Shown in pieces: positions 34,406-43,193 of a stretch of DNA of 64,000 nt. The position numbers and the translations under genes are program-made. Numbering within the stretch: the stretch's first letter is position 1; each line of letters opens with the position of its first letter. This stretch comes from JADLGH01 sp964586675 (GTDB taxonomy: Bacteria > Desulfobacterota_D > UBA1144 > Nemesobacterales > UBA2774), in the NCBI GenBank assembly GCA_964586675.1, contig CAZPHQ010000005.1:46506-110505 (forward strand), written 5' to 3'. The notes under the pieces were generated by a model. The model was not told the DNA's origin and ran no database searches. It saw only the letters and a list, made by a program, of their open reading frames with translations.

Positions 34406-35227
34406 ATGGAGCTAAGCTCGAATTTCTCGTCTCTGGGCTTTTTTGTCTTCGTTATCGCGCTGTTCATTATTTCGGGAACGGGGGTTCCCGGGTCGCCCGA
34501 TTCGGCGGCCGCCCAAACCCCGGCTCCTTCGACATCCACCGAAATAAAGCCCGTGATAGACCCTGCGGCCGACAAGCTGCTGAAGGAGATGGGCGCGGTT
34601 CTTGCAAAGGCCAAGGCCTTTACCGTTTCGGCGGACATCAATTTCGACAGGCTCATGCCGTCCGGCCTTCTCATAAAATACGCCGGGGCGGTTAACCTGA
34701 CAGTGCAAAGGCCCGACAAGGTTTACGCCTCGTTCATCGGAGACATCCAGGACCGGAAGATATGGTATACAGCCGGCGAGATTACCGTCCTGGATACCGA
34801 GAACGGCTTTTACGGCGCGCTTCCGACCCCGAAAACGATAGAAGAGACGATGGATTTTCTCATGCGTGACTACGGCATGACCATACCCCTTGCCGACATC
34901 CTTTCGGCGGATCCCTACAAGGCCTTCATAACCAACGCGGCCGCAGGGGTCGTAGTCGGCGAAAGCACCATTAACAACAAGTCGTGCACGCACCTCGCAT
35001 TCGTCCAGAAATACATCGACTGGCAGATATGGATATCCGACGGCGCGGACAAGCTTCCATGCAAGCTCGTTATAAATTACAAGACGGTCCCCGGCGGCCC
35101 GCAGTACTCGGCGGAATTTTCGCACTGGAGCATAAACCCCTCGATCGACCCCTCGGTTTTTAAAGCCGAGATACCGGCGGAGGCCGTGAAAATAGATTTC
35201 CTTAAAGTACAGGGAATGGCCAAATAA
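34406..35227 (+). CDS. DUF2092 family periplasmic protein
   Basis: A 273-residue secreted protein. A signal peptide (about 1-38, ending AAAQ) is followed by a LolA/LolB-like beta-rich domain with DKLLKEMGAVLAKAKAFTVS at its start and DWQIWISDGADKLPCKLVI near the end, as in DUF2092 proteins. Such folds usually bind lipid-like ligands; the actual role is unknown. ATG 34406 is chosen for AAGGAGGT at 34390-34397; a longer open frame upstream runs into the usp gene. A Gly/Asn-rich secreted protein gene follows after 24 nt. Confidence 0.8.
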   Translation: MELSSNFSSLGFFVFVIALFIISGTGVPGSPDSAAAQTPAPSTSTEIKPVIDPAADKLLKEMGAVLAKAKAFTVSADINFDRLMPSGLLIKYAGAVNLTVQRPDKVYASFIGDIQDRKIWYTAGEITVLDTENGFYGALPTPKTIEETMDFLMRDYGMTIPLADILSADPYKAFITNAAAGVVVGESTINNKSCTHLAFVQKYIDWQIWISDGADKLPCKLVINYKTVPGGPQYSAEFSHWSINPSIDPSVFKAEIPAEAVKIDFLKVQGMAK

Positions 35228-35251
35228 AAAAATGCCCGTAACGGAGGCAAT

Positions 35252-36223
35252 ATGATGACACACAAAATGAGGACCTTAAATAGAAAATTATTCGCCGTTT
35301 CGGCGGCGGCTTTGCTCGTGTTTACGATAGCCTTTCCGGTTAATTCCCTTGCCAGGGGCGGCTTCGGCGGCGGAGGGGGTGGTTTCAGCAGGGGAGGCGG
35401 AGGAGGCTTCGGTGGAGGTGGCGGGGGCTTCGGAGGCGGAGGGGGGAGCGTGAGGTATGGCGGAGGTTCACAGTCTTTCAGCGGCGACAGGAGCGACAGC
35501 TTCAGCGGAAACCAGGGCAGCCGTAACGTAGACAATAACGACGTAAACCGTAATTTCGACAACAACAACGTGAACAGCAACATCAGCAACAACGACGTTA
35601 ATCGGAATGTCGACAATAACGACATAAACCGGAATTACGATAACAACGACATCAACAGGAATTATGACAACAACAACGTGAACCGGAACAGCTTCAATAA
35701 CGACACCGTAAACGTTTACAACGACAACCACTACGACAACTACTGGAACGGACACTGGAACAGCTGGGGCGGATACTATTCCGGCTGGGCGTTCGCGGGC
35801 GGGGTCGCCGTGGGCGCGGCGGTCGCGTCGCTCCCGGCGTCTTACTCGACGGTCTATGTCTCGGGCAACCCGTTCTACTACACGAACGGCGTCTACTACG
35901 CGCCTCAGGGCACGCAGTACGTAGTAGTGCCTCCGCCCACAGGGGCCGTGGTAGAGACTCTGCCGCCCTCGTGCACGACCGTATTCGTCCAGAGCACGTC
36001 TTACTACGACTGCGGCGGCGCCTTTTATTCGAACACGTCAGAGGGCAGCTATCAGGTTAGCAATCCGCCGGTCGGCGCGACAGTGCAGACGCTCCCCAGC
36101 GGCGCGCAGTCGCAGACGATCAACGGAACGACTTATTACCTCTTCGGCGGGGCGTACTACCAGCCGTTTTACAGCGGGAACAACGTGATCTACCAGATAG
36201 TTGCCGACCCGACCCAGGGCTGA
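35252..36223 (+). CDS. Secreted Gly- and Asn-rich repeat protein (DUF6515-like C-terminus)
   Basis: A 323-residue protein. A signal peptide (1-34) is followed by a Gly-rich run (35-72), then an Asn-rich tandem repeat with roughly ten-residue units of the type NNDINRNYD (about 90-150), an aromatic linker (YDNYWNGHWNSWGGYYSG), a hydrophobic patch and a C-terminal domain of repeated YYTNGVYYAPQGTQYVVVPPP-like units typical of DUF6515. Probably an extracellular or outer-membrane-associated protein; function unknown. It follows the DUF2092 gene and is likely cotranscribed; the same pair recurs in other delta-type genomes as I recall. Confidence 0.75.
   Translation: MMTHKMRTLNRKLFAVSAAALLVFTIAFPVNSLARGGFGGGGGGFSRGGGGGFGGGGGGFGGGGGSVRYGGGSQSFSGDRSDSFSGNQGSRNVDNNDVNRNFDNNNVNSNISNNDVNRNVDNNDINRNYDNNDINRNYDNNNVNRNSFNNDTVNVYNDNHYDNYWNGHWNSWGGYYSGWAFAGGVAVGAAVASLPASYSTVYVSGNPFYYTNGVYYAPQGTQYVVVPPPTGAVVETLPPSCTTVFVQSTSYYDCGGAFYSNTSEGSYQVSNPPVGATVQTLPSGAQSQTINGTTYYLFGGAYYQPFYSGNNVIYQIVADPTQG
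35523..35706 (+). repeat. Degenerate in-frame repeat coding Asn-rich units
   Basis: About six imperfect units of 30-33 nt (AATAACGACATAAACCGGAA-like) encode N-N-[DN]-[IV]-N-[RS]-N repeats. The variation is mostly at third positions, so selection acts on the protein. Confidence 0.75.
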
Positions 36224-36232
36224 GCGGGATTT

Positions 36233-38920
36233 CTACGCCGGATTATCGGGGCCTCCCGCTCCGGCCGATTTTATCGCCTGCCCGATCAAGGCGGGCAGGA
36301 AGCTCATGACGAGGACGAGCGTCCAGCCGTCCCCGCCCGGCGGGATTACATTCAGCACATCCGCGAGCGGAGCTATATAAACGGCGGCCGCGATCAGGAG
36401 CGAGCAGAGCGCGAGCGCCCCCCAAACATACCAGTTTCCGGTGATTTCGTTGTCGATAAGTTTCGAGCCCCTGTCCCGCATATTGAATACATGAAATAGC
36501 TGCGCGAAGGCCAGGGTCAGGAACGATACCGACACAGCCTCGTCGTCGCCGTAGCCGAGCCCGTATATCGCGAACAGAAGCGCTCCAAGGACAGCGAGCG
36601 TTAACAGCATGCCGTACCCCGCAATTCCGAGCCACCCCCTACGCGAAACGAGCGGCTCCTTCGGGTCCCTCGGTGGCTCCTTCATTATGTGCTCGTCCCC
36701 TTCGCCCATGCCGAGCGCGAGCGCAGGGAATATATCGGTGACGAGGTTCAGGAAAAGTATCTGGAGCGGCAGTATCGGGAGCGGTATGAGGGCGAACGAC
36801 GCGAAGGTAACCACCATTATCTCGCTCACGTTGCAGGATATAAGATAGAAAATGAACTTCTTTATGTTCCCGTAAATTATGCGTCCCTGCTCGACGGCGC
36901 TTACAATCGTGCCGAAGGAGTCGTCCTTCAGCACTATGTCGGCCGCCTCGCGCGCGACCTGTGTCCCCCGGAGCCCCATGGCGATCCCGATGTCCGCCTG
37001 CCGGAGGGCTGGGGCGTCGTTCACGCCGTCGCCCGTCATGGCGACGACGAGCCCCTTTTCCTGTTTCATCTTGACGAGCGCGAGCTTCTGCTCGGGGCTC
37101 ACGCGCGCTATTATGAGCGAGTCCGAAACCAGTTCGGAATCCTCGTCCGGTATACCTTCGACATTCTTGATTATGCTTCCGTGAAGGGGCTTCACGTTCC
37201 TGTCGTCTATCAGCCCCACCGCGAGCGCGATGTTCTTCGCTGTGGAAGGGTGGTCGCCTGTCACCATGACGACCTTGATCCCCGCCTCGATGCACTTCTC
37301 AATCGCGCCCTTAACGTCCGGCCGCGGCGGGTCTAGTAAACACACCAGCCCGAGGAAGGTCAGCCCCTCGTAAGGGTTTTCGGGCTGCGCGTCCGTCCGC
37401 TTCTCGGCGTGCGCTATAACCCTGTACCCCTTCCCGGCCAGCTCCTCGTTCTTCTTTCTCCAGGTTTCCCTGTCATCGTCCGTAAGCTCCCTTTCGCCGG
37501 AAGGCGTGAGGATCGACGCCGACGCACGGAGGACGGAGCCCGGCGCGCCCTTGACGGCTGTTCTGAAAGCGCCGTCTGCACCGTGCACCGTCGCCATCAT
37601 GTTCACAGCGCTGCCAAACGCGAAGAGCTGCGTCTCGGGGTATCGTTCGAGCAGCGCGGCCTTGTCGATGCCGGCGTCCCTCCCGGCGGAAACGAGGGCC
37701 GTCTCCATCGGGTCGCCCGCTTTGACTCCCTCGCCGTCGTAGTCGACCGGGACAGTATTGCATAGTACGCCGACCTCGAGCGCTAGCCTGATGACCTCGT
37801 TTTCGGACGGATTCGCAGCGGAGCCGTTTATAAGGAATTCGGCTCCCTCCGCGACGCGCTTTATTTCGAGCCTCGCCCCGTCGGCGGCTATCGTCTCGAC
37901 GGTCATCTTGTTTTCGGTGAGGGTTCCCGTTTTGTCAGTGCATATGACGGACGTCGAACCGAGCGTCTCGACCGCGCTCAGCCTGTTGACGAGGGCGTTC
38001 ATGCGTGCCATACGCATCATCCCCCGTGCGAGGGCGATGGTCGCCACGACAGGCAGGCCTTCGGGTATCGCGGCGACGGCAAGGGCGATCCCGGTCTCCA
38101 CCATCAGGAACACCTCCCGCCCCTGGAGAATTCCCGCAGCGATCACGAATGTCGCCGTGAAAAGGGTGACCCAAATGAGATTGTTCCCGAGCTTGTCGAG
38201 GTTCTTTTCGAGGGGCGTTTTCTCATCTGCCGCCCCCTCGACGAGCTTCCCGATATGGCCGAGCTCGGTTTCCACCCCGGTGGCGGTGACGACTGCCTCG
38301 CCCGAGCCCCTCGTCAGGGCTGTCCCCATGTAGATCATGTTAGTCCTGTCGGCCAGCACGGGCTCGCCGTCGAGGGGTTCCGCACTCTTGTGCACGGGGA
38401 CGGATTCTCCCGTGAGCGACGACTCGTCAGCCTCAACGCCGGAGGCCTTTACGAGCCTCATGTCTGCCGGCGCCACGTCCCCGGCTTCGAGTATGACTAT
38501 ATCCCCCGGCACGAGCTCCTCCGCCGGGAGGATGTGTGTCCCGCCCCCGCGCCTGACGGTCGTCTCGACGCGCACCATCTTCCCGAGCGCCTCCATGGAG
38601 CGCGCCGCCCGGAGCTCCGTGAAGAACCCGATTCCGGCGTTTATGATTATGACGACGATTATCGCGATGAACTCCGGCACGTCCCCGAATGCGAGCGACA
38701 GCCCGCCGGCGACCGCGAGAAGGAGCACTATGAGGCTCCTGAACTGGTTAAGGAAAATAGCCCACGCGCTGACAGTCTTCGCCTCTCCGACGCGGTTCCT
38801 GCCGTACCGCTTCAGGCGCTTGCCGGCTTCTTCGGATGAAAGCCCATCCGCGGCTGTTACCCCCAGCGCGTTCAGCACTTCATCGGCTGAGTGGTTATAA
38901 GGTCTTTCGGTAATATCCAT
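36233..38920 (-). CDS. Cation-transporting P-type ATPase (Ca2+-type, CtpF/PacL-like)
   Basis: An 895-residue type II P-ATPase. It has the N-terminal cation ATPase domain (HSADEVLNALGV), actuator TGES (LTGESVPV), the PEGLP ion-binding segment in M4, phosphorylation motif CTDKTGTLTENKM (about residue 325), nucleotide-domain KGAPG, hinge TGDGVNDAPALRQADIG, and ten membrane segments in all. Substrate is probably Ca2+ or another cation. The nearest described relatives are bacterial PacL and mycobacterial CtpF. Its stop is 9 nt from the convergent DUF6515-like gene. The VIT1 gene lies upstream on the same strand, 48 nt away. Confidence 0.93.
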   Translation of the reverse strand: MDITERPYNHSADEVLNALGVTAADGLSSEEAGKRLKRYGRNRVGEAKTVSAWAIFLNQFRSLIVLLLAVAGGLSLAFGDVPEFIAIIVVIIINAGIGFFTELRAARSMEALGKMVRVETTVRRGGGTHILPAEELVPGDIVILEAGDVAPADMRLVKASGVEADESSLTGESVPVHKSAEPLDGEPVLADRTNMIYMGTALTRGSGEAVVTATGVETELGHIGKLVEGAADEKTPLEKNLDKLGNNLIWVTLFTATFVIAAGILQGREVFLMVETGIALAVAAIPEGLPVVATIALARGMMRMARMNALVNRLSAVETLGSTSVICTDKTGTLTENKMTVETIAADGARLEIKRVAEGAEFLINGSAANPSENEVIRLALEVGVLCNTVPVDYDGEGVKAGDPMETALVSAGRDAGIDKAALLERYPETQLFAFGSAVNMMATVHGADGAFRTAVKGAPGSVLRASASILTPSGERELTDDDRETWRKKNEELAGKGYRVIAHAEKRTDAQPENPYEGLTFLGLVCLLDPPRPDVKGAIEKCIEAGIKVVMVTGDHPSTAKNIALAVGLIDDRNVKPLHGSIIKNVEGIPDEDSELVSDSLIIARVSPEQKLALVKMKQEKGLVVAMTGDGVNDAPALRQADIGIAMGLRGTQVAREAADIVLKDDSFGTIVSAVEQGRIIYGNIKKFIFYLISCNVSEIMVVTFASFALIPLPILPLQILFLNLVTDIFPALALGMGEGDEHIMKEPPRDPKEPLVSRRGWLGIAGYGMLLTLAVLGALLFAIYGLGYGDDEAVSVSFLTLAFAQLFHVFNMRDRGSKLIDNEITGNWYVWGALALCSLLIAAAVYIAPLADVLNVIPPGGDGWTLVLVMSFLPALIGQAIKSAGAGGPDNPA

Positions 38921-38968
38921 GTGAAGCCGTCCGTTAAAAATACATCATGACTATGCGCACGTCGCCGC

Positions 38969-39673
38969 TCATGCCAGTCCCTTGAGAAGATATCCGACGA
39001 TGTATGCGATAGCGGCGGCGGCCCCGCCTATGAGAAAAGTCTCCATCCCGGCCGCATACCATTTCTCCTCCACGACGCGCGCCTTGACGGACCCCACGAT
39101 AAAAAGGGCGACGGAAGTAAGCACGACTGAGAGCTCGAACGCTTTTCCGGAAATCGCCGGAACGAAATGCGAGATGACATAGGCCAGGAGCGGTATGAAC
39201 CCGATCACGTTAAACGACACGAACGTCACGGCCCCGCTCCTTACGGGCGAGGAGTGCTCTTCGATGATTCCGAACTCGTCCTTCATCATCGTATCCACCC
39301 ATACGCTTTTATCCCCGGTGATTATGTCCACGGCTTCCTTCAGCTGCCTTCCGGAAAAACCCTTTGCCGACAATATTTCACGGATTTCCTCGCGCTCCTC
39401 GTCGGGGGAGTGGCGAACGGAATCCTCTTCGGCTTTCCTGACCTTCTCGGCGAATTCCTTCCTGGATTTCGTGCTGAGGTAGTTCCCGACGGCCATCGAG
39501 AACCCATCGGCGAAGAGGTTCGCGAACCCTAGAATGAGCACGATCGTCGGCGAGAGCGACGCCCCCGTGACGCCCGCAACCACAGCGAACGTCGTCACGG
39601 CCCCGTCTATCCCGCCGAAAACGAAATCCGAAAGGTACGACCCGATACTCGCCTCGGGTCTCTTGTTTCCTAT
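38969..39673 (-). CDS. VIT1/CCC1 family iron/manganese transporter (probable ATA start)
   Basis: About 234 residues with five membrane segments. The first, SDFVFGGIDGAVTTFAVVAG, and the cytosolic metal-binding helices (EEREEIREILSAKGFSG) are typical of vacuolar iron transporter-like proteins. The only canonical in-frame start (GTG 39598) would delete half of the first membrane segment. AAAGGGAGG (39691-39683), overlapping the stop of the upstream gene, is 9 nt before ATA 39673 and 6 nt before ATT 39676, giving MGNKRPEASIGSYLSDF. An in-frame stop lies further upstream, so initiation at ATA/ATT is the simplest reading. Confidence 0.8.
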   Translation of the reverse strand: MGNKRPEASIGSYLSDFVFGGIDGAVTTFAVVAGVTGASLSPTIVLILGFANLFADGFSMAVGNYLSTKSRKEFAEKVRKAEEDSVRHSPDEEREEIREILSAKGFSGRQLKEAVDIITGDKSVWVDTMMKDEFGIIEEHSSPVRSGAVTFVSFNVIGFIPLLAYVISHFVPAISGKAFELSVVLTSVALFIVGSVKARVVEEKWYAAGMETFLIGGAAAAIAYIVGYLLKGLA

Positions 39674-39689
39674 AATCCCTGGCCTCCCT

Positions 39690-41288
39690 TTATAGAGATG
39701 AAATCCCGGCCGTTATCATGGCCCTTAAAAGCCGCGACAGGATTTCTTCGGGGTCGGCGTCCGTATCCGCTTCGAATAATGCGCCGGGCCGAAGCTCGTC
39801 CGGTTCCTCGAAGTCGGCCGTGAATTTTTCCAGCATGCCGGGCCCAGCGTCGGATACCGACGTTCCCTCTTTCTCGCGTTTTATCAGCCTCTTCTGTATT
39901 ACATCTTCCGGCGCTGTGGTCTGAATGAACACGACGTTGAATCCGGCGCCGGCAGATCTTTCGGCCAGCATATCGCGCCACCTCCGCTTCGAAAAGCTCG
40001 CGTCGAGTATCACAGTATTGTGTTTTTCTAGCGCATCTTCACCCCGCGATATTATCTCGCCGTACGTCCTCGCAGTCGTCTCTTCCGAGTATATCCCGCT
40101 CTCGTAGCCTTCGCGCCTTCTCTCCGTCACGCCCGTCCCCGTAATCTCTTTCCTTACCCTGTCCGACGATACGACCGGGCACGATAGCTCCTTCGCGAGC
40201 ATTTCGGCGACGGTCGATTTCCCCGAGCCTATGATGCCGAAGGTGACGATAACGGTCGGCGAAGAGCCGAAAAGGGCATATCTCAGGGCGAGACTGAAAT
40301 ATTCCCGTGCCGATTTTGCAGCCTCCCGTCTCTCGTCCTCCGGCACGCCCTCGCCAACGGACGTGAGACTTCCCACCTTCCCGCGAACATACGCCCTGTA
40401 GCACTTGTAAAAATCGAGCACTCCTGCCGCCGATTCCCCGAGCGCGCCTGCCATGTCGTCTACGAATTCGCGGGCGAGGCCGAAGTAACCGTTAAAATCG
40501 AGGTCCATGGCGAGGAATCCGACGTCGCAGGCCACGTCTATATTCCTGAACCTGTCGTTAAACTCTATGCAGTCGTATATGCATATGTCGTCCGGGCAGA
40601 TGTTTATGTGCTCCATGTGGAGGTCGCCGTGGCAGTCCTTGATAAATCCTCCATCCTTCCGCGCGGTAAAGAGAGCGCCCTTTTCAGCGAAGAATGTCTC
40701 GTTAAAAAAATGTATCGCCTCCCACGTGGTCCGGGAGATCGTTTTCCCGATGAAATTTTTAACGGTTCTCTCGTTGTCGTCGATGATGCTCTTCACATTC
40801 GCGGGCTCACCGTTTGAGGTAACTTCCCCGCCGGGGCTCTGGCCGCCGTAAAAGTCAGTAAGCTTCCGCGCGAGCCGTTTGAAATCTTCGCCGGAGCATT
40901 TGCCTTCGCGAAGGAGGTTCTTTAAAAACCTTTCCTCTGGGAGCTTCCTCATTTTGACAGCGTATTCGACAATCTCCCCGTCGCCGCCGAACGAAAAACC
41001 GTCACGGCCGAGCCTTATCTCTTCGACGCCTAGATAAGTCCCTGCGCAGAGCCTCCTGTTGAGGACTATCTCCCTCTCGCAGAAATATTTCCTTTTTTCG
41101 AGCGTGGTGAAATCGAGGAATCCGAAATCGACCGGCTTTTTGATCTTGTAAACGAAGGGCGGGGCTATGAACACGTCGGAGGCGTGCGTCTGGCAGTGCC
41201 TGATCTCCCGGGGATTGTGAGGGTATGATTTCGCGGAGCCAAGAAAGCTTAGCAGATTCCGCCTGTCTCCGTCCTCGTCTGTGGACAT
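39690..41288 (-). CDS. Bifunctional APH-like/AAA kinase-fold protein (Rv2004c-like)
   Basis: A 532-residue cytosolic protein. Residues about 1-330 have an aminoglycoside-phosphotransferase/protein-kinase-like fold with catalytic DCHGDLHMEHI and IYDCIEFNDRFRNIDVACD. Residues about 345-532 form a P-loop AAA_33/adenylate-kinase-like domain (TFGIIGSGKSTVAEML, VILDASFSKRRWR). The same domain order is known in mycobacterial Rv2004c of the DosR regulon. Substrate is unknown. Its stop codon overlaps the ribosome site of the VIT1 gene, so the two are coupled. A universal stress protein gene lies 20 nt upstream. Confidence 0.88.
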   Translation of the reverse strand: MSTDEDGDRRNLLSFLGSAKSYPHNPREIRHCQTHASDVFIAPPFVYKIKKPVDFGFLDFTTLEKRKYFCEREIVLNRRLCAGTYLGVEEIRLGRDGFSFGGDGEIVEYAVKMRKLPEERFLKNLLREGKCSGEDFKRLARKLTDFYGGQSPGGEVTSNGEPANVKSIIDDNERTVKNFIGKTISRTTWEAIHFFNETFFAEKGALFTARKDGGFIKDCHGDLHMEHINICPDDICIYDCIEFNDRFRNIDVACDVGFLAMDLDFNGYFGLAREFVDDMAGALGESAAGVLDFYKCYRAYVRGKVGSLTSVGEGVPEDERREAAKSAREYFSLALRYALFGSSPTVIVTFGIIGSGKSTVAEMLAKELSCPVVSSDRVRKEITGTGVTERRREGYESGIYSEETTARTYGEIISRGEDALEKHNTVILDASFSKRRWRDMLAERSAGAGFNVVFIQTTAPEDVIQKRLIKREKEGTSVSDAGPGMLEKFTADFEEPDELRPGALFEADTDADPEEILSRLLRAMITAGISSL

Positions 41289-41308
41289 GGCATGCCGGGG
41301 TAAGGCGT

Positions 41309-42217
41309 TCAGGGTTTAAGCGCTATAACCGAGCACGGCGACTCGGGTATGAGCCTTTCGGTCACGCTCCCGAGGACGAGCCTCGAGATACCTGTCCTGC
41401 CGTGGGTGTTTATGACTATCAGGTCCGCGTCGTTATCCCTTGCGTACTCCGCTATCGAAAGCGCGGGGCTTATGCCGTGGACGACGTCCGTCGCCACCGG
41501 TTTCGCCAGTTTCACGCCCCTCGACTCCTCAAATTTCCCGCCGAGATCGGATGCCGTCCTCGCAAGCTCTGAGTAGGATTCCTTGATGACGATTTCTAGC
41601 GCCCCGGCCGGTATGTCCTGGGCGTACATGTCGAGCCTGAGGGCGTATATGGCCGTAACCTCGGCCCCAGTGAGCCCGGCGAGGTCGAGCGCGAACATGA
41701 AAGCCGATTCCGCTTCGTCCGAAAGGTCGACGGGCACAAGAATCTTCCGGAGGCTCCCGCCGTCGAAAGGTCTGTCTCTCTTGACGGCCAGCACGGGGAC
41801 GTGAGCGCCCCTCAGCACCTTGCCCGTCTCGCTGCCGACGACGACCTTTTCGAGAAGGCTGTGCCCCCTCTTGCCCATGGCGATGAGCCCCACCTTCCTC
41901 TTATCGGCGAAGGCGAGTATCTCTTCGGCGGGCTCGCCGCGAACGAGGACCCCCTCGAACGGTATGCCGGATTCCTCGAGCTCCTTCTTGGCGTCGGCGA
42001 ACCTGTCGCCGGCCTGGCTCTCTATATCCTTCTGCCATTCGTCGAAGGAAGCGTCCCTCTCTCTCAGCGCTTCGAAGAAAAGCCCTCCGGGGACAGGTAT
42101 CACGTGCAGCCCGATGATCCCCGCGCCTGTAAGTCCCGCCAGGAATTTTGCGTATCCGAGCGCGAGATCGGCCTCCTGTGAACCGTCCGTAGCCCATAGT
42201 ATCGTGTCGATTTTCAT
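41309..42217 (-). CDS. Tandem-domain universal stress protein
   Basis: A 302-residue protein of two UspA repeats: IDTILWATDGSQEADLAL ... LIAMGKRGHSLLEKVVVGSETGKVLRGAHVPVLAV, then RKILVPVDLSDEAESAFMFA ... LIVINTHGRTGISRLVLGSVTERLIPESPCSV. Both carry the G-x2-G-x9-G-[ST] ATP-binding pattern. Tandem Usps of this type are dormancy- and hypoxia-related in other bacteria. It lies 20 nt from the APH/AAA gene on the same strand and 106 nt from another tandem Usp upstream. No clear FNR or Dos box was found in the 42218-42323 gap. Confidence 0.92.
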   Translation of the reverse strand: MKIDTILWATDGSQEADLALGYAKFLAGLTGAGIIGLHVIPVPGGLFFEALRERDASFDEWQKDIESQAGDRFADAKKELEESGIPFEGVLVRGEPAEEILAFADKRKVGLIAMGKRGHSLLEKVVVGSETGKVLRGAHVPVLAVKRDRPFDGGSLRKILVPVDLSDEAESAFMFALDLAGLTGAEVTAIYALRLDMYAQDIPAGALEIVIKESYSELARTASDLGGKFEESRGVKLAKPVATDVVHGISPALSIAEYARDNDADLIVINTHGRTGISRLVLGSVTERLIPESPCSVIALKP

Positions 42218-42323
42218 GTCGTCTTTATCCGGTTTGATTTTTTGCTTTTTCGCGCCGTACCACGGCGCACCAGAAGATTATATTATCACAAGGTTCCGTC
42301 CTCGTCAGCGCCGGAGCCATGCT

Positions 42324-43193
42324 TCAGAACGGCCTCACGGTGATCACGGGGCAATGGGCCTCCTGAACGACCCTCTCGGAAACGCTCCCGACGAAGTCGT
42401 CCTTTCTCATCTTGTAATCCCCGTATGTCGTCATGACAATGAGGTCTATGCTTTTATGCTTCGCGAAATTCACTATGCCCGTCCAGGCGTTCCTCGACGT
42501 TTCGACGACTGTCTCCACCCTGTCTTCGAGCTTCGCATCCTCTACCTGCTCCGTGAGCTTGTTGTATGCGTCGCCCCTCGCGAGCTCTATGAGCTTGGGC
42601 GGGTATTTTCCCTCGCCAGTAACGACGATGTTCAGGCTGTATATGTCGGCGTCGACGTGCTTCGCCATGCCGAGCGTGAATTCGAGGTCGCGGGAGAGTA
42701 TGCGGTAAAGGTCGGTCGGAACGAGTATCTTCTTTATTTTTTTCGGCGGCTCGTCGTTTCTCGCTATGTAGACCGGGGTGTTCGAGCGGCGGAGCACCTT
42801 GATAGCCGTCCCGCCCAATATGTTCTTCTCCTCCGCCTTCCCCTTCCCGAGGACAATAAGATCTGCCTTTTCCTCTTCGGCCGTCTCGATTATCCTGTGA
42901 TAGGCGGCTCCCTGCTTTATCCGCGTCGTGAAATCGAGTCCTTTCTCGCGCATCTCGGCGGCGATGCTGCTGAGCCTGTCGCTCCCCCTCGATTCCTTTT
43001 CCTTTATCCAGTCGGCAAGGAGGTCGAGCTGCTCCGATTCGAATTCGTCTATCGTGCTCACCTCGAAATACTCGGGGATGACGTATAGCCCCACTATCCC
43101 GGCGCCGAACATCCTCGCCAGGCTCTCCGCGTGCGACAGCGCATGAATAGAATCCTTCGACCCGTCCGACGCCCAGACGATCTTCTTGATCAC
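42324..43193 (-). CDS. Tandem-domain universal stress protein
   Basis: A 289-residue two-repeat Usp (KKIVWASDGSKDSIHALSHA ... LIVLGKGKAEEKNILGGTAIKVLRRSNTPVYIA; second half KKILVPTDLYRILSRDLE ... LIVMTTYGDYKMRKDDFVGSVSERVVQEAHCPV). The second ATP-loop is less canonical than the first. GTG 43193 is the start, with AAGGAGG (43207-43201) 7 nt upstream. A triple 19-bp repeat lies directly 5' of this ribosome site. Confidence 0.9.
   Translation of the reverse strand: MIKKIVWASDGSKDSIHALSHAESLARMFGAGIVGLYVIPEYFEVSTIDEFESEQLDLLADWIKEKESRGSDRLSSIAAEMREKGLDFTTRIKQGAAYHRIIETAEEEKADLIVLGKGKAEEKNILGGTAIKVLRRSNTPVYIARNDEPPKKIKKILVPTDLYRILSRDLEFTLGMAKHVDADIYSLNIVVTGEGKYPPKLIELARGDAYNKLTEQVEDAKLEDRVETVVETSRNAWTGIVNFAKHKSIDLIVMTTYGDYKMRKDDFVGSVSERVVQEAHCPVITVRPF

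Noticed and set aside
35523..35706. Possible CRISPR or noncoding repeat array
   Set aside because: Units are degenerate, without spacers, and encode in-frame Asn-rich repeats.
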